The position numbers were made by a program, and so were the translations under genes. Shown in pieces: positions 7,888 to 16,638 of a stretch of DNA of 64,000 nt (within the stretch, counting starts at the first letter, position 1; each line of letters opens with the position of its first letter). Below the pieces are notes generated by a model that was given only the letters and a program-made list of their open reading frames with translations, had not been told where the DNA came from and ran no database searches. Origin of the DNA: Candidatus Endobugula sertula (GTDB lineage Bacteria; Pseudomonadota; Gammaproteobacteria; Pseudomonadales; Cellvibrionaceae); contig MDLC01000004.1 of assembly GCA_001723645.1 (NCBI GenBank), forward strand, positions 1 to 64,000. The letters run 5' to 3'.

Positions 7888-9807
7888 TTAATATAAGCTG
7901 TTCACTTCTTTAAACATAGCTTCAAACCTGTCTAAAGTTTCATCTGAAAAATAGTCAGAATCAAGCTGCATACTTAATAAACGTTGGGAAGGCTTATAAT
8001 GATTAAAATCGTTACCACTACGCATGGCCTTCAATTGAAGTAGTATTGTTGGCTTTTTCTTATCCAGATCGGAGACTTTTATCCCCTTATGATCAGGAAA
8101 CACTTCTTCAAATATTCCAAGGTATTCAGCTTTTTCAAATATATCTTCAATGTCTGCTTTATCATAATCATCTCCAGCAAATTCATCAAAAAATCTAACA
8201 TGCTTATCTTTGATAATTTTGGATTGAATCATACCATCTAAGCGTTGCTTACCCTTGGCATTATTGAAGCTATCTAACAGGCAAGAGATATTTAATTTCG
8301 ATCCACGCAGTAATGAAATAAACGAGGTCACCTTATCCAAACCACCAACAGGTACAATGGTAATATCATCCCGTAAACCTTCACGTCCTTTACCTTCTAG
8401 AAAATTAGACATAAAGGTTAAATAGTTAAGGTCTGATGGGCCTTCAACGAGAAGATTATTTTTTGATACAAACAAATTTTGCGCAATATCATACCCAAGC
8501 GCAGCTTGAAGTGGGAATAGTGTGTCAGGGTCTTTTTCCTGTATTGCTTCTGAAATAATACTTCCATCATCTGAATCATAAACAGTTCGAACTCGATGAA
8601 GAGCATCAGATTCAACCATAAAAGGTGAGTGTGTCGAATATATTATTTGGTAACTATCAGAAAGATCATTAATAAAACGTAACAAGTCAGCCTGTGCTGA
8701 CGCATGTAAATTCAAGCCAGGCTCGTCTAGCAATAGGATAAAATTTTTATCCTTTTCATCTTGAATCTTGCTAAACCAGACAATGAATGAAAAGAACCAA
8801 TTGAAGCCTTTACTTCTGTTTTTCAATGGTAATGTAATCCGATGACGCTTATTCTTAACTCGAATATCAAGAATTTTTTCCATCTGCTGATTATGACGAT
8901 GAATTGATTCAATCTTAAATTCAATTTCAAGATTATTATTCGTTGACCAGTATTCAAATATTTGATCCGTTATTTCATTTGAAGTAGCTTCAAGTTCTGC
9001 AATAAATGATTCGAAGCTGGATGCGTTTGCTAGTTCTTCTACATCAATTACAGCCAATTCGAAAAGCGCCTTTGCTGTTTCTAGTTGTTGCTTTGTTAAG
9101 CCGTCAGTAGTTGTGTTATTTCGAATAGCGTTAATACTAATTCTTGATGGAAGTTCGTGATATTCATCAAAATACCAAAAACGAGGCAAGCGCGGACTAA
9201 TATACTTCTTAGTCACATAGGCATCAACCAGCTTTCTTTCCCAGTCATAACCTTTGCTAACAATAGTGTCTTTTATGTGTTTAATAACAGAAGCAAATTG
9301 TTCGTCTTCACCCGGTTCAGAATCAATAACAGCTTTAACAGTATCAAATTTAATAATTTTGTTTCTTGTTGTATCGTCAAAATCAAGCTTGTTTTGAAGA
9401 CCTTCGAGGTATTTTTTTTCATTACAATTTATGTGATACCACGTTCGTCCACTACCATACTTCATTGCTACAGAAAAACTATCGGTAGTTAAAACACCTT
9501 CTCCAAGATCAGCTTCGATTTGATCAATAGTTTCTTGGTCAATTTGAAATGTACAGGTTACAGGCTCAAAATCATCGCCAGATCGTTTATACTTCTTAAG
9601 TTCATTTCTAGGGTAATCTTTGACCTCATCAAATTCAAAATCTTTATCATCAGTGAAATAATTCAGCTTTGCGAGTGACTCTAAAAAAGCCGTTTTACCA
9701 CTCTCATTTTTACCAACAAGGGTGGTTACGTCACTTTCAAGTTGAACAACTTGTTCACTGGTGTAGCTTTTATATTTGTTTACTACCGCTTTTTTCAGAA
9801 TGAACAT
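7888..9807 (-). CDS. OLD-family ATPase/TOPRIM nuclease
   Basis: The ATG at 9807 follows GAGAAGGG and gives 639 residues. The N-terminal half is an ABC-type ATPase of the RecF/OLD kind, with Walker A GKNESGKT at residues 32-39 and Walker B with D-loop LLLDEPGLNLHASAQ near residue 354, followed by IIYSTHSPFMV. The C-terminal part is a TOPRIM domain with LLVEGPSDLNYL near residue 452 and CLLDSFNNAKG near 507, the acidic pair that binds metal. OLD proteins are nucleases, and several act against phage, alone or with partners. The upstream DUF3892 gene is 45 bp away and probably co-transcribed. It is not next to a GajB-like helicase, so this is not a standard Gabija pair. Confidence 0.88.
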   Translation of the reverse strand: MFILKKAVVNKYKSYTSEQVVQLESDVTTLVGKNESGKTAFLESLAKLNYFTDDKDFEFDEVKDYPRNELKKYKRSGDDFEPVTCTFQIDQETIDQIEADLGEGVLTTDSFSVAMKYGSGRTWYHINCNEKKYLEGLQNKLDFDDTTRNKIIKFDTVKAVIDSEPGEDEQFASVIKHIKDTIVSKGYDWERKLVDAYVTKKYISPRLPRFWYFDEYHELPSRISINAIRNNTTTDGLTKQQLETAKALFELAVIDVEELANASSFESFIAELEATSNEITDQIFEYWSTNNNLEIEFKIESIHRHNQQMEKILDIRVKNKRHRITLPLKNRSKGFNWFFSFIVWFSKIQDEKDKNFILLLDEPGLNLHASAQADLLRFINDLSDSYQIIYSTHSPFMVESDALHRVRTVYDSDDGSIISEAIQEKDPDTLFPLQAALGYDIAQNLFVSKNNLLVEGPSDLNYLTFMSNFLEGKGREGLRDDITIVPVGGLDKVTSFISLLRGSKLNISCLLDSFNNAKGKQRLDGMIQSKIIKDKHVRFFDEFAGDDYDKADIEDIFEKAEYLGIFEEVFPDHKGIKVSDLDKKKPTILLQLKAMRSGNDFNHYKPSQRLLSMQLDSDYFSDETLDRFEAMFKEVNSLY

Positions 9808-9852
9808 AAAAACCCTTCTCAAATTGGATTGGCTTGTATTATTGGCATATTA

Positions 9853-10083
9853 TTAGTCCTTCGCCATTTCATCCAGATTGTTACCTTTTTGGTTATCCGG
9901 ATTAGTTCGTAAATGAGACTTAGTGCCATTTTTAGGACGAACAGAGTGAGCATTTTCAATTTGCCCTTTATCAGCCATTTTCATAGCCGTTTCAACTGGG
10001 GTATATGAACTGTTCCCAGACAACTTTACTGCCGTGATATTGCCTTTGCTGTCTTGCTTCGCGTCTACAACTTTTTTACTCAT
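9853..10083 (-). CDS. Small DUF3892-domain protein
   Basis: The 76-residue product has the DUF3892 layout: an N-terminal strand pair (KGNITAVKLSGNSSYTP), a helix (ETAMKMADKGQIENAHSV) and a C-terminal strand with SHLRTNPDNQKGNNLDEMA. It is fairly basic and has no membrane segment. The function of this family is not established, though members turn up in accessory regions. It precedes the OLD nuclease gene in the same direction and probably forms an operon with it, so it is the natural candidate for a regulator or sensor of that nuclease; this is inference. Confidence 0.75.
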   Translation of the reverse strand: MSKKVVDAKQDSKGNITAVKLSGNSSYTPVETAMKMADKGQIENAHSVRPKNGTKSHLRTNPDNQKGNNLDEMAKD

Positions 10084-10265
10084 AGTGCTTGTACCTTTGT
10101 TAATTAAACCGTTATCTGGTACAGCAAACCCAGACTTACCATTACTTATTGGGGATTATGAGAGAAATTCAAGCCCTTTGATCTATGCTTCCAGCACTTA
10201 CTTTATCATAAGATTAAACCTTCGATTCTTAACGTAGAATTTAGCGCCACCTCACTTCATAGTAT

Positions 10266-10842
10266 CCAAGAACTCTTCTTGGTCGTCTCCACTGGCGAAA
10301 CAGTGGTCACGATTAAACGCTGATACGTTTACGGCATCCAATCGGCGCACGGTTGGTTGAGGAGATTGCACAAGAGGGAGCTAACGTCTCTCTTTGCTGC
10401 ATGGTTCAGTCCAGATGGAGAGGCACGTCTCCTAGTTCTGGTCGCGCTCTTGTTGGCGGGAAATGGCGCAGGTGGAGAGCGAAGTCTCCAAGCCCTGCGA
10501 GTGGTCAAACGGCGATACGTTTGGCTGGCTGATCTGGCTCGATGCCTTGATCAGCCACTAAAGCACTTGCTGAAAGCATTAATCCGGTGAGGATTAATGT
10601 CTTGAGGTTAGTGCTTTCCCTAGGGATGGAACGGGCGGGGAAACGCCCTTCCCAAGAGGTACAGGTTCGGACAAATCGGAGATTTGTACGTACATGTACA
10701 CATCTTGCGGTCATCGCAAGCCTATACAGTGTTTCACTGCCGAGGCATTATGACTTGGCTCTTGATCAGTATTGATCACACAAGCCAGTGGCGATGACGG
10801 TTACGGGGGTTGAAGCCACTATTCTTACTATTCCATAATAGT
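10266..10842. repeat. Array of perfect short hairpins in a long non-coding gap
   Basis: The 890-bp gap from 10084 to 10970 has no convincing gene. From 10266 it is packed with perfect inverted repeats: 10266-10282 (7-bp stem, 3-nt loop), 10289-10306, 10314-10331, 10338-10356, 10417-10432, 10473-10490 nested in 10467-10499, 10506-10523, 10526-10557 (9-bp stem), 10577-10599 (9-bp stem) nested in 10560-10617, 10633-10648, 10671-10687, 10704-10720, 10727-10739, 10763-10778 and 10827-10842. Four have exactly a 6-bp stem and 6-nt loop (loops GCGAAA, CTGATA, GCGAAG and GCGATA). The arms differ while size and loop are similar, so the structure rather than the sequence seems to be kept. Confidence 0.7.
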
Positions 10843-10872
10843 CCGATTTAACGAATTTTCGCTCGACACAAT

Positions 10873-10935
10873 ATGCGAATAATGATACAACATAATTTGC
10901 GAATATTGGCACAACACCAGTAGCGAGTAATTGCA
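10873..10935 (+). promoter_or_regulatory. Three direct repeats upstream of the AbiEi-Fic gene
   Basis: TGCGAATAATGATACAACA at 10873 and TTGCGAATATTGGCACAACA at 10897 are close repeats with a 25-bp step, and a weaker third copy (AGCGAGTAATTGCACA) starts at 10922. They end about 35 bp before the start codon. Repeats in this place suit an operator bound by the gene's own AbiEi-like N-terminal domain. Confidence 0.5.
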
Positions 10936-10970
10936 CAGTTAAAGCAGATACATAGAGAATATAGAGAACA

Positions 10971-12497
10971 ATGGCTACCCCCTCAGATAAATTAGCAGAT
11001 TCACTCGAAGCTTTGCACCAGTTACAGGGTGCGGGGGCTGTGGCTATTCGCTCTGCGGATTTGTCCCGTACTCACCGAGAGCGGTTAGTACAGAACGGCT
11101 TTTTACAGGAAGTAATGAAGGGCTGGTATATTCCTGCCCGGCCTGACGAAACCCAAGGCGAAAGCACCGCATGGTATGCGGCATTTTGGCCGTTTTGTGT
11201 GGCGTATTTGAGCCACTATAAGGGTGATGAATGGTGTTTGTCACCGGAGCAATCTATTGCCCTGCATACTGAAAACTGGACAGTACCCCAACAATTATTG
11301 GTGCGTTCCAATAAAGCCAGAAACAACGTGACACCTCTGCCACACAATACCTCTTTACTGGATATTCGCGCTACGCTACCAGAAGCCGCACAACGAACAG
11401 AAAAGAACGGTGTACAGCTCTATAACCTTGCTGCGGCGCTGGTATATTGTGGCACACAAATTTACACCCAAAACCCAACTGATATTCGCGCCGCTTTAGC
11501 AATGATAAGCGATGCCTCTGAGGTATTGGCGCTGTTACTGGAAGGCGGACATAGTGCTATTGCTGGGCGTTTAGCGGGAGCATTTAGAAATATAGGGCGT
11601 CATCAAATTGCCGATGAAATCGTGCAGACCATGCGTGCCGCCAGTTACGATGTGCGTGAGAATGATCCGTTTGAAGCCCCTTCAAGTTTAATTTTTTCAC
11701 GAAGAGAGCCCTCACCCTACGTCAACCGCATTCGCTTAATGTGGCAAGATATGCGCGAGGTGGTTATTCAGCACTTCCCCACTGCACCATTGCAGCCGAT
11801 TGATGCATCTGCCTATCGTGAGCAAATGGAAGCCATTTATGTTACCGATGCTTATCACTCACTATCTATTGAGGGTTATCGGGTAACACCAGACCTCATT
11901 CAACAGGTTCGTTCTGGTGATTGGCACCCCGATTATAAGGAGGATGATAAAAACAAACTGGATGCCCTTGCCGCTCGTGGCTACTGGCAGGCCTATCAAG
12001 CGGTGCGCGATAGCGTAGAAAAAATACTGGCGGGAGAGAATGCAGGGCAAGTCGTCAGTGATGATCACCGCGTTTGGTATCGGGAGATGTTTGCGCCCGG
12101 CGTGACTGCGGGTATTCATCAACCCTCCGATTTAGCGGGCTATCGTAATGGGGCGGTATTTATACGGCGCTCCATGCACGTTCCTCCGAGTTGCGAATCT
12201 GTACGTGATGCCATGCCCGCTTTTTTTGAGTTGCTGGCAGAGGAAGACAATGCCGCTGTGCGCGTGGTGCTAGGGCATTTTATTTTTGTGTATATTCACC
12301 CCTATATGGATGGTAACGGGCGTATGGGGCGCTTTTTAATGAATGCCATGTTAGCCAGCGGTGGCTATCCTTGGACAATTGTGCCATTGGAGAAACGTAC
12401 TGAGTATATGGAGGCACTGGAGCAAGCCAGTGTTTATCAAAATATTGGAAACTTTGCGCAGTTTATAGGTGAGCAGGTGCAAGCAACAACGGCTTAA
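10971..12497 (+). CDS. Fic-domain AMP-transferase with AbiEi-like N-terminus
   Basis: This 508-residue protein combines two parts. Residues 1-200 resemble the AbiEi/antitoxin type of winged helix, with RLVQNGFLQEVMKGWYIP and a later ALVYCG segment. Residues 260-500 are a Fic domain with the full active-site motif HPYMDGNGRMGR near 443-454; the histidine and both arginines are present. An inhibitory helix motif SLSIEG near residue 296 has the glutamate that blocks ATP, as in class II Fic proteins. Fic enzymes transfer AMP or related groups to target proteins. The gene has three direct repeats upstream and ends exactly against the convergent NTPase gene. The target is unknown. Confidence 0.87.
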   Translation: MATPSDKLADSLEALHQLQGAGAVAIRSADLSRTHRERLVQNGFLQEVMKGWYIPARPDETQGESTAWYAAFWPFCVAYLSHYKGDEWCLSPEQSIALHTENWTVPQQLLVRSNKARNNVTPLPHNTSLLDIRATLPEAAQRTEKNGVQLYNLAAALVYCGTQIYTQNPTDIRAALAMISDASEVLALLLEGGHSAIAGRLAGAFRNIGRHQIADEIVQTMRAASYDVRENDPFEAPSSLIFSRREPSPYVNRIRLMWQDMREVVIQHFPTAPLQPIDASAYREQMEAIYVTDAYHSLSIEGYRVTPDLIQQVRSGDWHPDYKEDDKNKLDALAARGYWQAYQAVRDSVEKILAGENAGQVVSDDHRVWYREMFAPGVTAGIHQPSDLAGYRNGAVFIRRSMHVPPSCESVRDAMPAFFELLAEEDNAAVRVVLGHFIFVYIHPYMDGNGRMGRFLMNAMLASGGYPWTIVPLEKRTEYMEALEQASVYQNIGNFAQFIGEQVQATTA

Positions 12498-14285
12498 CTA
12501 CTTATCAACTTGCATATCAACTAAACAGTATTTTGCTCTCGACATGGCTAGAAAATGATGTGAAGCACGCGCCTTTCGTAATCTTTCAAGCAAGTGTTGT
12601 CGATGCGATAGGAAACCTTCTGAGCCATCGTGCGTATTACGCACATAGATTACGACATCAGATTCCAAGCCAATAAATAACGGCGCAGGATAAATTAAAA
12701 TGGCTTTGGCAATTTGCAATGGATCATGCAATACATCAGGCAAGAGCAATTTTTTAGCATCAATATAAGGCGACATCCATTGATCCATACCCGATATAAA
12801 ATCATTGGCACATGTAATATGATTAAATGCAGGTTGAGCCAATGCGCCTAATTCTTCTCCATCGGTATAAATAAAATAAGCCGGGCTGGATACTATTTGT
12901 GATGCCAACTCTTCTATTTGCTCCGGTTCGCATTCAAAGGTGGAATGTAAAAAATTATTGCTGAGTGATGCGAATAATACGGCTCTTGTCAGTGATGGCA
13001 TAGTGCCAAGTAGCGTTTGATACTCTTCGATACTTCCTGTCGGCAGGATTCGTTGAACGTCTGGGTGAATAAGGCTAGGATCAACGAGTATCTTTATTCT
13101 TTCAGGTGGAAATTGTTGCAATAATTCAGTACATAAGGTCAGTAAGTTATCGTCAAATTTTTCCCAGTCAGTACGTATCGTATCGACTTTCCCTGTTTCA
13201 CAAACCCCCGCTATACCATCCTGTTTTAATACTGTATTGGTGTAGTTAAGAATACCTTCTGCATTACGAATATTTTTACTTAGATCAACTTTAAAATAGT
13301 GATCAGGGGGTGATAATTTTTGGGTCACAATATCGGTGATATGATCATTGATAATTTCAGGGTCAGGCTCTTCGCTAAACTCAAACACAATATGATCAAT
13401 AATTTGCTCTGGCGCAGCTAAGAATATTTTTCGGCAAGCCAAGTCGTCAACATAGTTCATTAATGTTGGCATTTGTGTTTCATAAGTGCCGCAATCATCA
13501 ACGATAATCAAGTCGAATAAATAACCCTCTGTAGCAAGATCACTATCAGGCAATAGCTCTTCGGCGGTTTGTCTAAATACGCCACTATGAAGCCCATGTA
13601 ATTCTTGTTGTCGCAACAAATACATAAAATCAAGATGCAACAACAAGCTAGGTACTTGCCCTGCACTTTTTAATAGCTCTGCAAAAATTGTTTCAAATTG
13701 GCGAGAGCGGTAAACAATTAATACCGATAGGCCAGCTCGCAATGCACGGTAGGCTGCTTCTATGGCAAACAATGTCTTTCCCGTTCCTGCTGCCCCTTGC
13801 ACCCATAGGTGACGATATTGGCGCGTACTTTCTAACGCCTGTAATTGCTCAATAGTGAGATAGGTTAATTCGGCATTAAACTGTTTTAGCGCTTCCTTTA
13901 AGCCGTTAGAAAATGGAGTACTAGAAAAGGTATTTTCTTGATATTGCCTTGGTTGCTGCCCTTGAGTTGAAGACAAAGCGTCAGGATAATGCTGCTCTAA
14001 GAATAAGTGCAAGGCCTCATAGATTAAGCCGTAATCATAGCCCTTGATTTCACCACTACGAATTTTACGTAGGGTTTTACTGCGTACCGCCCAAAAACTA
14101 TCTAACTCTTGGTACTCTTGCCTAAGACTTTTTGACAAGCCCCATAATTCTCTAGCCAGCGATTTAGGCGACCACTGCTTATTAATAGATTCATCTTTTA
14201 GCAGGCCAAGCAAGACGATTTGAATATACTGCCGCTGGCTATGAGGTAGTTCAGAATTTTCATTATATTCATCATCAGTCGCCAT
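12498..14285 (-). CDS. SF1-type P-loop NTPase/helicase-like protein
   Basis: The 595-residue protein has an unrecognised N-terminal 110 residues. A P-loop GAAGTGKTLFAIEAA follows near 163, a Walker-B-like LIIVDDCG near 258, an Arg-finger-type segment (KNIRN), LFIGLESDVVIYV and a final motif VI, HFLAMSRAKYCLV. This is the order of UvrD/DUF2075-like superfamily 1 ATPases, although the second residue pair in motif II is DD rather than DE. No nuclease domain is visible. Its stop codon directly abuts the Fic gene stop, and its start is 108 bp from the divergent transfer cluster. A role in element maintenance or defence is possible. Confidence 0.75.
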   Translation of the reverse strand: MATDDEYNENSELPHSQRQYIQIVLLGLLKDESINKQWSPKSLARELWGLSKSLRQEYQELDSFWAVRSKTLRKIRSGEIKGYDYGLIYEALHLFLEQHYPDALSSTQGQQPRQYQENTFSSTPFSNGLKEALKQFNAELTYLTIEQLQALESTRQYRHLWVQGAAGTGKTLFAIEAAYRALRAGLSVLIVYRSRQFETIFAELLKSAGQVPSLLLHLDFMYLLRQQELHGLHSGVFRQTAEELLPDSDLATEGYLFDLIIVDDCGTYETQMPTLMNYVDDLACRKIFLAAPEQIIDHIVFEFSEEPDPEIINDHITDIVTQKLSPPDHYFKVDLSKNIRNAEGILNYTNTVLKQDGIAGVCETGKVDTIRTDWEKFDDNLLTLCTELLQQFPPERIKILVDPSLIHPDVQRILPTGSIEEYQTLLGTMPSLTRAVLFASLSNNFLHSTFECEPEQIEELASQIVSSPAYFIYTDGEELGALAQPAFNHITCANDFISGMDQWMSPYIDAKKLLLPDVLHDPLQIAKAILIYPAPLFIGLESDVVIYVRNTHDGSEGFLSHRQHLLERLRKARASHHFLAMSRAKYCLVDMQVDK

Positions 14286-14393
14286 AAATTTTCACTTTTT
14301 TTATTCTCAGGTCATTTACAGGTCAATATGGGGGAAAGTTCAGGCTATTTCATTTGATGTAATGCGCTCGTTTTTATTGATTGAGGCATTGCA

Positions 14394-14606
14394 ATGACCA
14401 CATCAGAAATCTTTTTTTACCCCGGCATTTTACTGACCAATTTACTGTTATCTATTTTTGAGTTTGCCCCTAGTGATGTTGATCCAGCACTGCATTGGGT
14501 ATTGAGCTTGATCATGTCGCTACTGGTATGGAATACCGTATTTAATGCCGCCGTTGCCATGATCAAAAAAGCGGCTGGTTTTGGCTCAAACCAAGGGCAT
14601 TATTAA
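14394..14606 (+). CDS. Small membrane protein opening the transfer cluster
   Basis: The 70-residue product has two hydrophobic stretches (FYPGILLTNLLLSIF and LHWVLSLIMSLLVWNTVF) and a short basic tail, so it should be an inner-membrane hairpin. The stop overlaps the start of the coupling-protein gene (TAATG at 14604-14608), which argues that it is a real, translationally coupled gene. I do not recognise a family. It may anchor or assist the coupling protein. Confidence 0.65.
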   Translation: MTTSEIFFYPGILLTNLLLSIFEFAPSDVDPALHWVLSLIMSLLVWNTVFNAAVAMIKKAAGFGSNQGHY

Positions 14607-16360
14607 TGCAAAATCTTGCTGAGTTACATGCCATGATCGACTCACTCTCCATAGAGCAAGTCGCGTTTATCATCGTATTTTATGGCAACCATATTGCAGC
14701 GGCACTCTTTGCACTACGCGGCATTACGGTGTTTTTAGGCCGCCATATTGGGTTTTACCACCCCGACCACTACCACCTATGGCCTCGCTTACCTTGGCGA
14801 ATTGTACTGCGTCTGTGGTTTGCACTCAAACAATGGAAAGAACGCACCTTTACCTTTGGTAAACGGGCTTCTGGCGGCTTTGCCTCGGTGCTGGCAACAC
14901 TGTGCATGATGTATAAGCCCGGTAATATTTTATTGGGTAGAGCCTATGCCTTTGGTATGCCGTTGATGCAGCCTATCGGCATCAACGTAAAGCGCCATTT
15001 GTTCATGTTCGCCATGACAGGGGGCGGTAAAACCTCGGCGCTGGTATCCATTATTTCTTGCTGGAGGGGATCGGTATTTTTAATTGATCCCAAAGCAACT
15101 ATCACCAATAGCTTACATGCGCGAGACAAGCGCCGTTGGTATGTGCTGGATTTATCCAATATCAGCACGACCGATAGTATCTGCATTAATATTTTTGATT
15201 GCCTGAAAGAAGCCATTGAACGTGATGGCATTGATGCTGCCGTATTGTGGGCATATCGAATTGCACAGTCATTAATTACCACCCCGGAGGGCGCACGCTC
15301 GCCGTACTTTTACGATATATCGCGAGGCTTTATTGCCGGATTAATTCTGCATGTGCTGACTACACATAAGGAGGATGATCATAACCTGCCTTTTCTCCGC
15401 GATTTAATTATTCAAGGCTATCGCGTCTTTAATGAGGATGGCAAAGAAGAAACCACTGCCCTTGAAGCACAAGCATTGTTACTGCGAAGTATGCGTAACA
15501 ATATGGCGTTTGATGGTGTCATTGCGGGTGCAGCAACCGCTGTAATGAATGCAGGAGGTGAAACCGGGGGCAATGTACGCTCTACTCTGCAAGAACAAAC
15601 CAAGTGGTTAGATATTCCCCTCGTTCGCTCTCGCCTCAAACACAGCGATTTATCACTATCTATTTTAAAAACAGAAAATGATTGTGTACTGAGTATTACC
15701 GCTACGGTTTTTTCTGTTCGTGAAGAACTCAGTGATTTTATTCGCCTACTAACCAATATGGTGTCGTACACCTTTGAAGCTGTCACCGAAAAGAAAGGGC
15801 AATGTTTAACCGTTGTCGATGAATTTCCCAGCCTTGGTTATAACGAGGCATTTGAAGTGCTACTTCCAGTAGCACGCTCTCATGGACAAACCTTTTTAGG
15901 CATTTCACAAGATACCGAATTACTCGAAAAATATTACCCCAAAAGTTGGGAAGGTTTTATCGGTAATGCCGATTGTGTGTATTGGATGGCAAGCAATCAT
16001 AAACGCACAAGAACCTATCTTTCCGACACACTCGGTAAAGTTTCACAAGTCGAAAAAGATAAACAATACGGTCGTAAAACTTATCGTGAAGTTGAGGTGA
16101 TGGATGCCGATCAAGTCGGTCGTTTTTTAAAACCTGAAAGTCAACGCATCATTATTACTCGTGCAGGAAAACGTGCACTCAAGTTAATCAATGATCCTTT
16201 TTTTAAAGCATTACCCGTATGGCGCTATGCCGCTGATCCTGAGTATGGCGATAGCTGGCTACGCCGCTTGGGGCGATGGCTCTTCGATAGAACACCGCTC
16301 ACAACTTCAAAACCTGTTTCATCACCCACAGAGGAAAACGACAATGACACAAGCCAATAA
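14606..16360 (+). CDS. Type IV coupling protein (VirD4/TraG/TraD-like)
   Basis: The 584-residue ATPase should dock the relaxase-DNA complex at the transfer channel. The N-terminus is membrane-associated (FIIVFYGNHIAAALFALRG). Walker A AMTGGGKTSA lies near residues 135-144 and Walker B CLTVVDEFPSLG near 400-410, followed by the conserved GISQDTELLEKYY and ITRAGKRALKL segments of VirD4/TraG ATPases. The C-terminal 25 residues are hydrophilic and unstructured. It overlaps the small membrane gene upstream and the small gene downstream, so it is the centre of a tightly packed operon. No other ATPase of a type IV secretion system is in the window. Confidence 0.88.
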   Translation: MQNLAELHAMIDSLSIEQVAFIIVFYGNHIAAALFALRGITVFLGRHIGFYHPDHYHLWPRLPWRIVLRLWFALKQWKERTFTFGKRASGGFASVLATLCMMYKPGNILLGRAYAFGMPLMQPIGINVKRHLFMFAMTGGGKTSALVSIISCWRGSVFLIDPKATITNSLHARDKRRWYVLDLSNISTTDSICINIFDCLKEAIERDGIDAAVLWAYRIAQSLITTPEGARSPYFYDISRGFIAGLILHVLTTHKEDDHNLPFLRDLIIQGYRVFNEDGKEETTALEAQALLLRSMRNNMAFDGVIAGAATAVMNAGGETGGNVRSTLQEQTKWLDIPLVRSRLKHSDLSLSILKTENDCVLSITATVFSVREELSDFIRLLTNMVSYTFEAVTEKKGQCLTVVDEFPSLGYNEAFEVLLPVARSHGQTFLGISQDTELLEKYYPKSWEGFIGNADCVYWMASNHKRTRTYLSDTLGKVSQVEKDKQYGRKTYREVEVMDADQVGRFLKPESQRIIITRAGKRALKLINDPFFKALPVWRYAADPEYGDSWLRRLGRWLFDRTPLTTSKPVSSPTEENDNDTSQ

Positions 16361-16637
16361 TGCACCACCTGATACTTTAGCAACGGTACTAGCACCTATT
16401 CGTGATGCGGTATCACGGCTGGATATACCTGCCCCTTATTTATATCGGCAGGTGTTTTTAGCGGAACAAAAACAACTGACCAAAGAACACGCGCAATTAT
16501 TACGCGAGCAAGCACGTATGAAAGACCAAGCTTATGCCGCTGCTATGCAGGTGTTACGTCATGGCTGCCAAGCATCCCCTGCGGCAACAGCAAAGCCGCG
16601 CATGTCTTACCTCCAGCATTTACGAGGGGGTGAATAA
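16344..16637 (+). CDS. Small cytoplasmic protein of the transfer operon
   Basis: The ATG at 16344 has a good ribosome site (GAGGAAAA) and lies inside the end of the coupling-protein gene. It gives 97 residues. The product is soluble and mostly helical, with a charged stretch (EQKQLTKEHAQLLREQARMK) and a short C-terminal MSYLQHLRGGE. I recognise no family. The overlap with its neighbours suggests co-translation with the coupling protein and a role beside it. Confidence 0.6.
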   Translation: MTQANNAPPDTLATVLAPIRDAVSRLDIPAPYLYRQVFLAEQKQLTKEHAQLLREQARMKDQAYAAAMQVLRHGCQASPAATAKPRMSYLQHLRGGE

Positions 16638-16638
16638 T

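Noticed and set aside
10357-10775. Open frames of 62-77 codons in the hairpin array
   Set aside because: They overlap on both strands, show no ribosome sites or family features, and their composition is explained by the inverted repeats.
10084-10970. A retron or reverse-transcriptase-associated RNA
   Set aside because: The hairpins invite the idea, but no reverse transcriptase gene is present in the element.
7888-14285. OLD nuclease and SF1 NTPase as a Gabija (GajA-GajB) pair
   Set aside because: They are separated by the DUF3892 gene, the hairpin array and the Fic gene, and the NTPase has an extra N-terminal region and a DD motif II; Gabija genes are adjacent.
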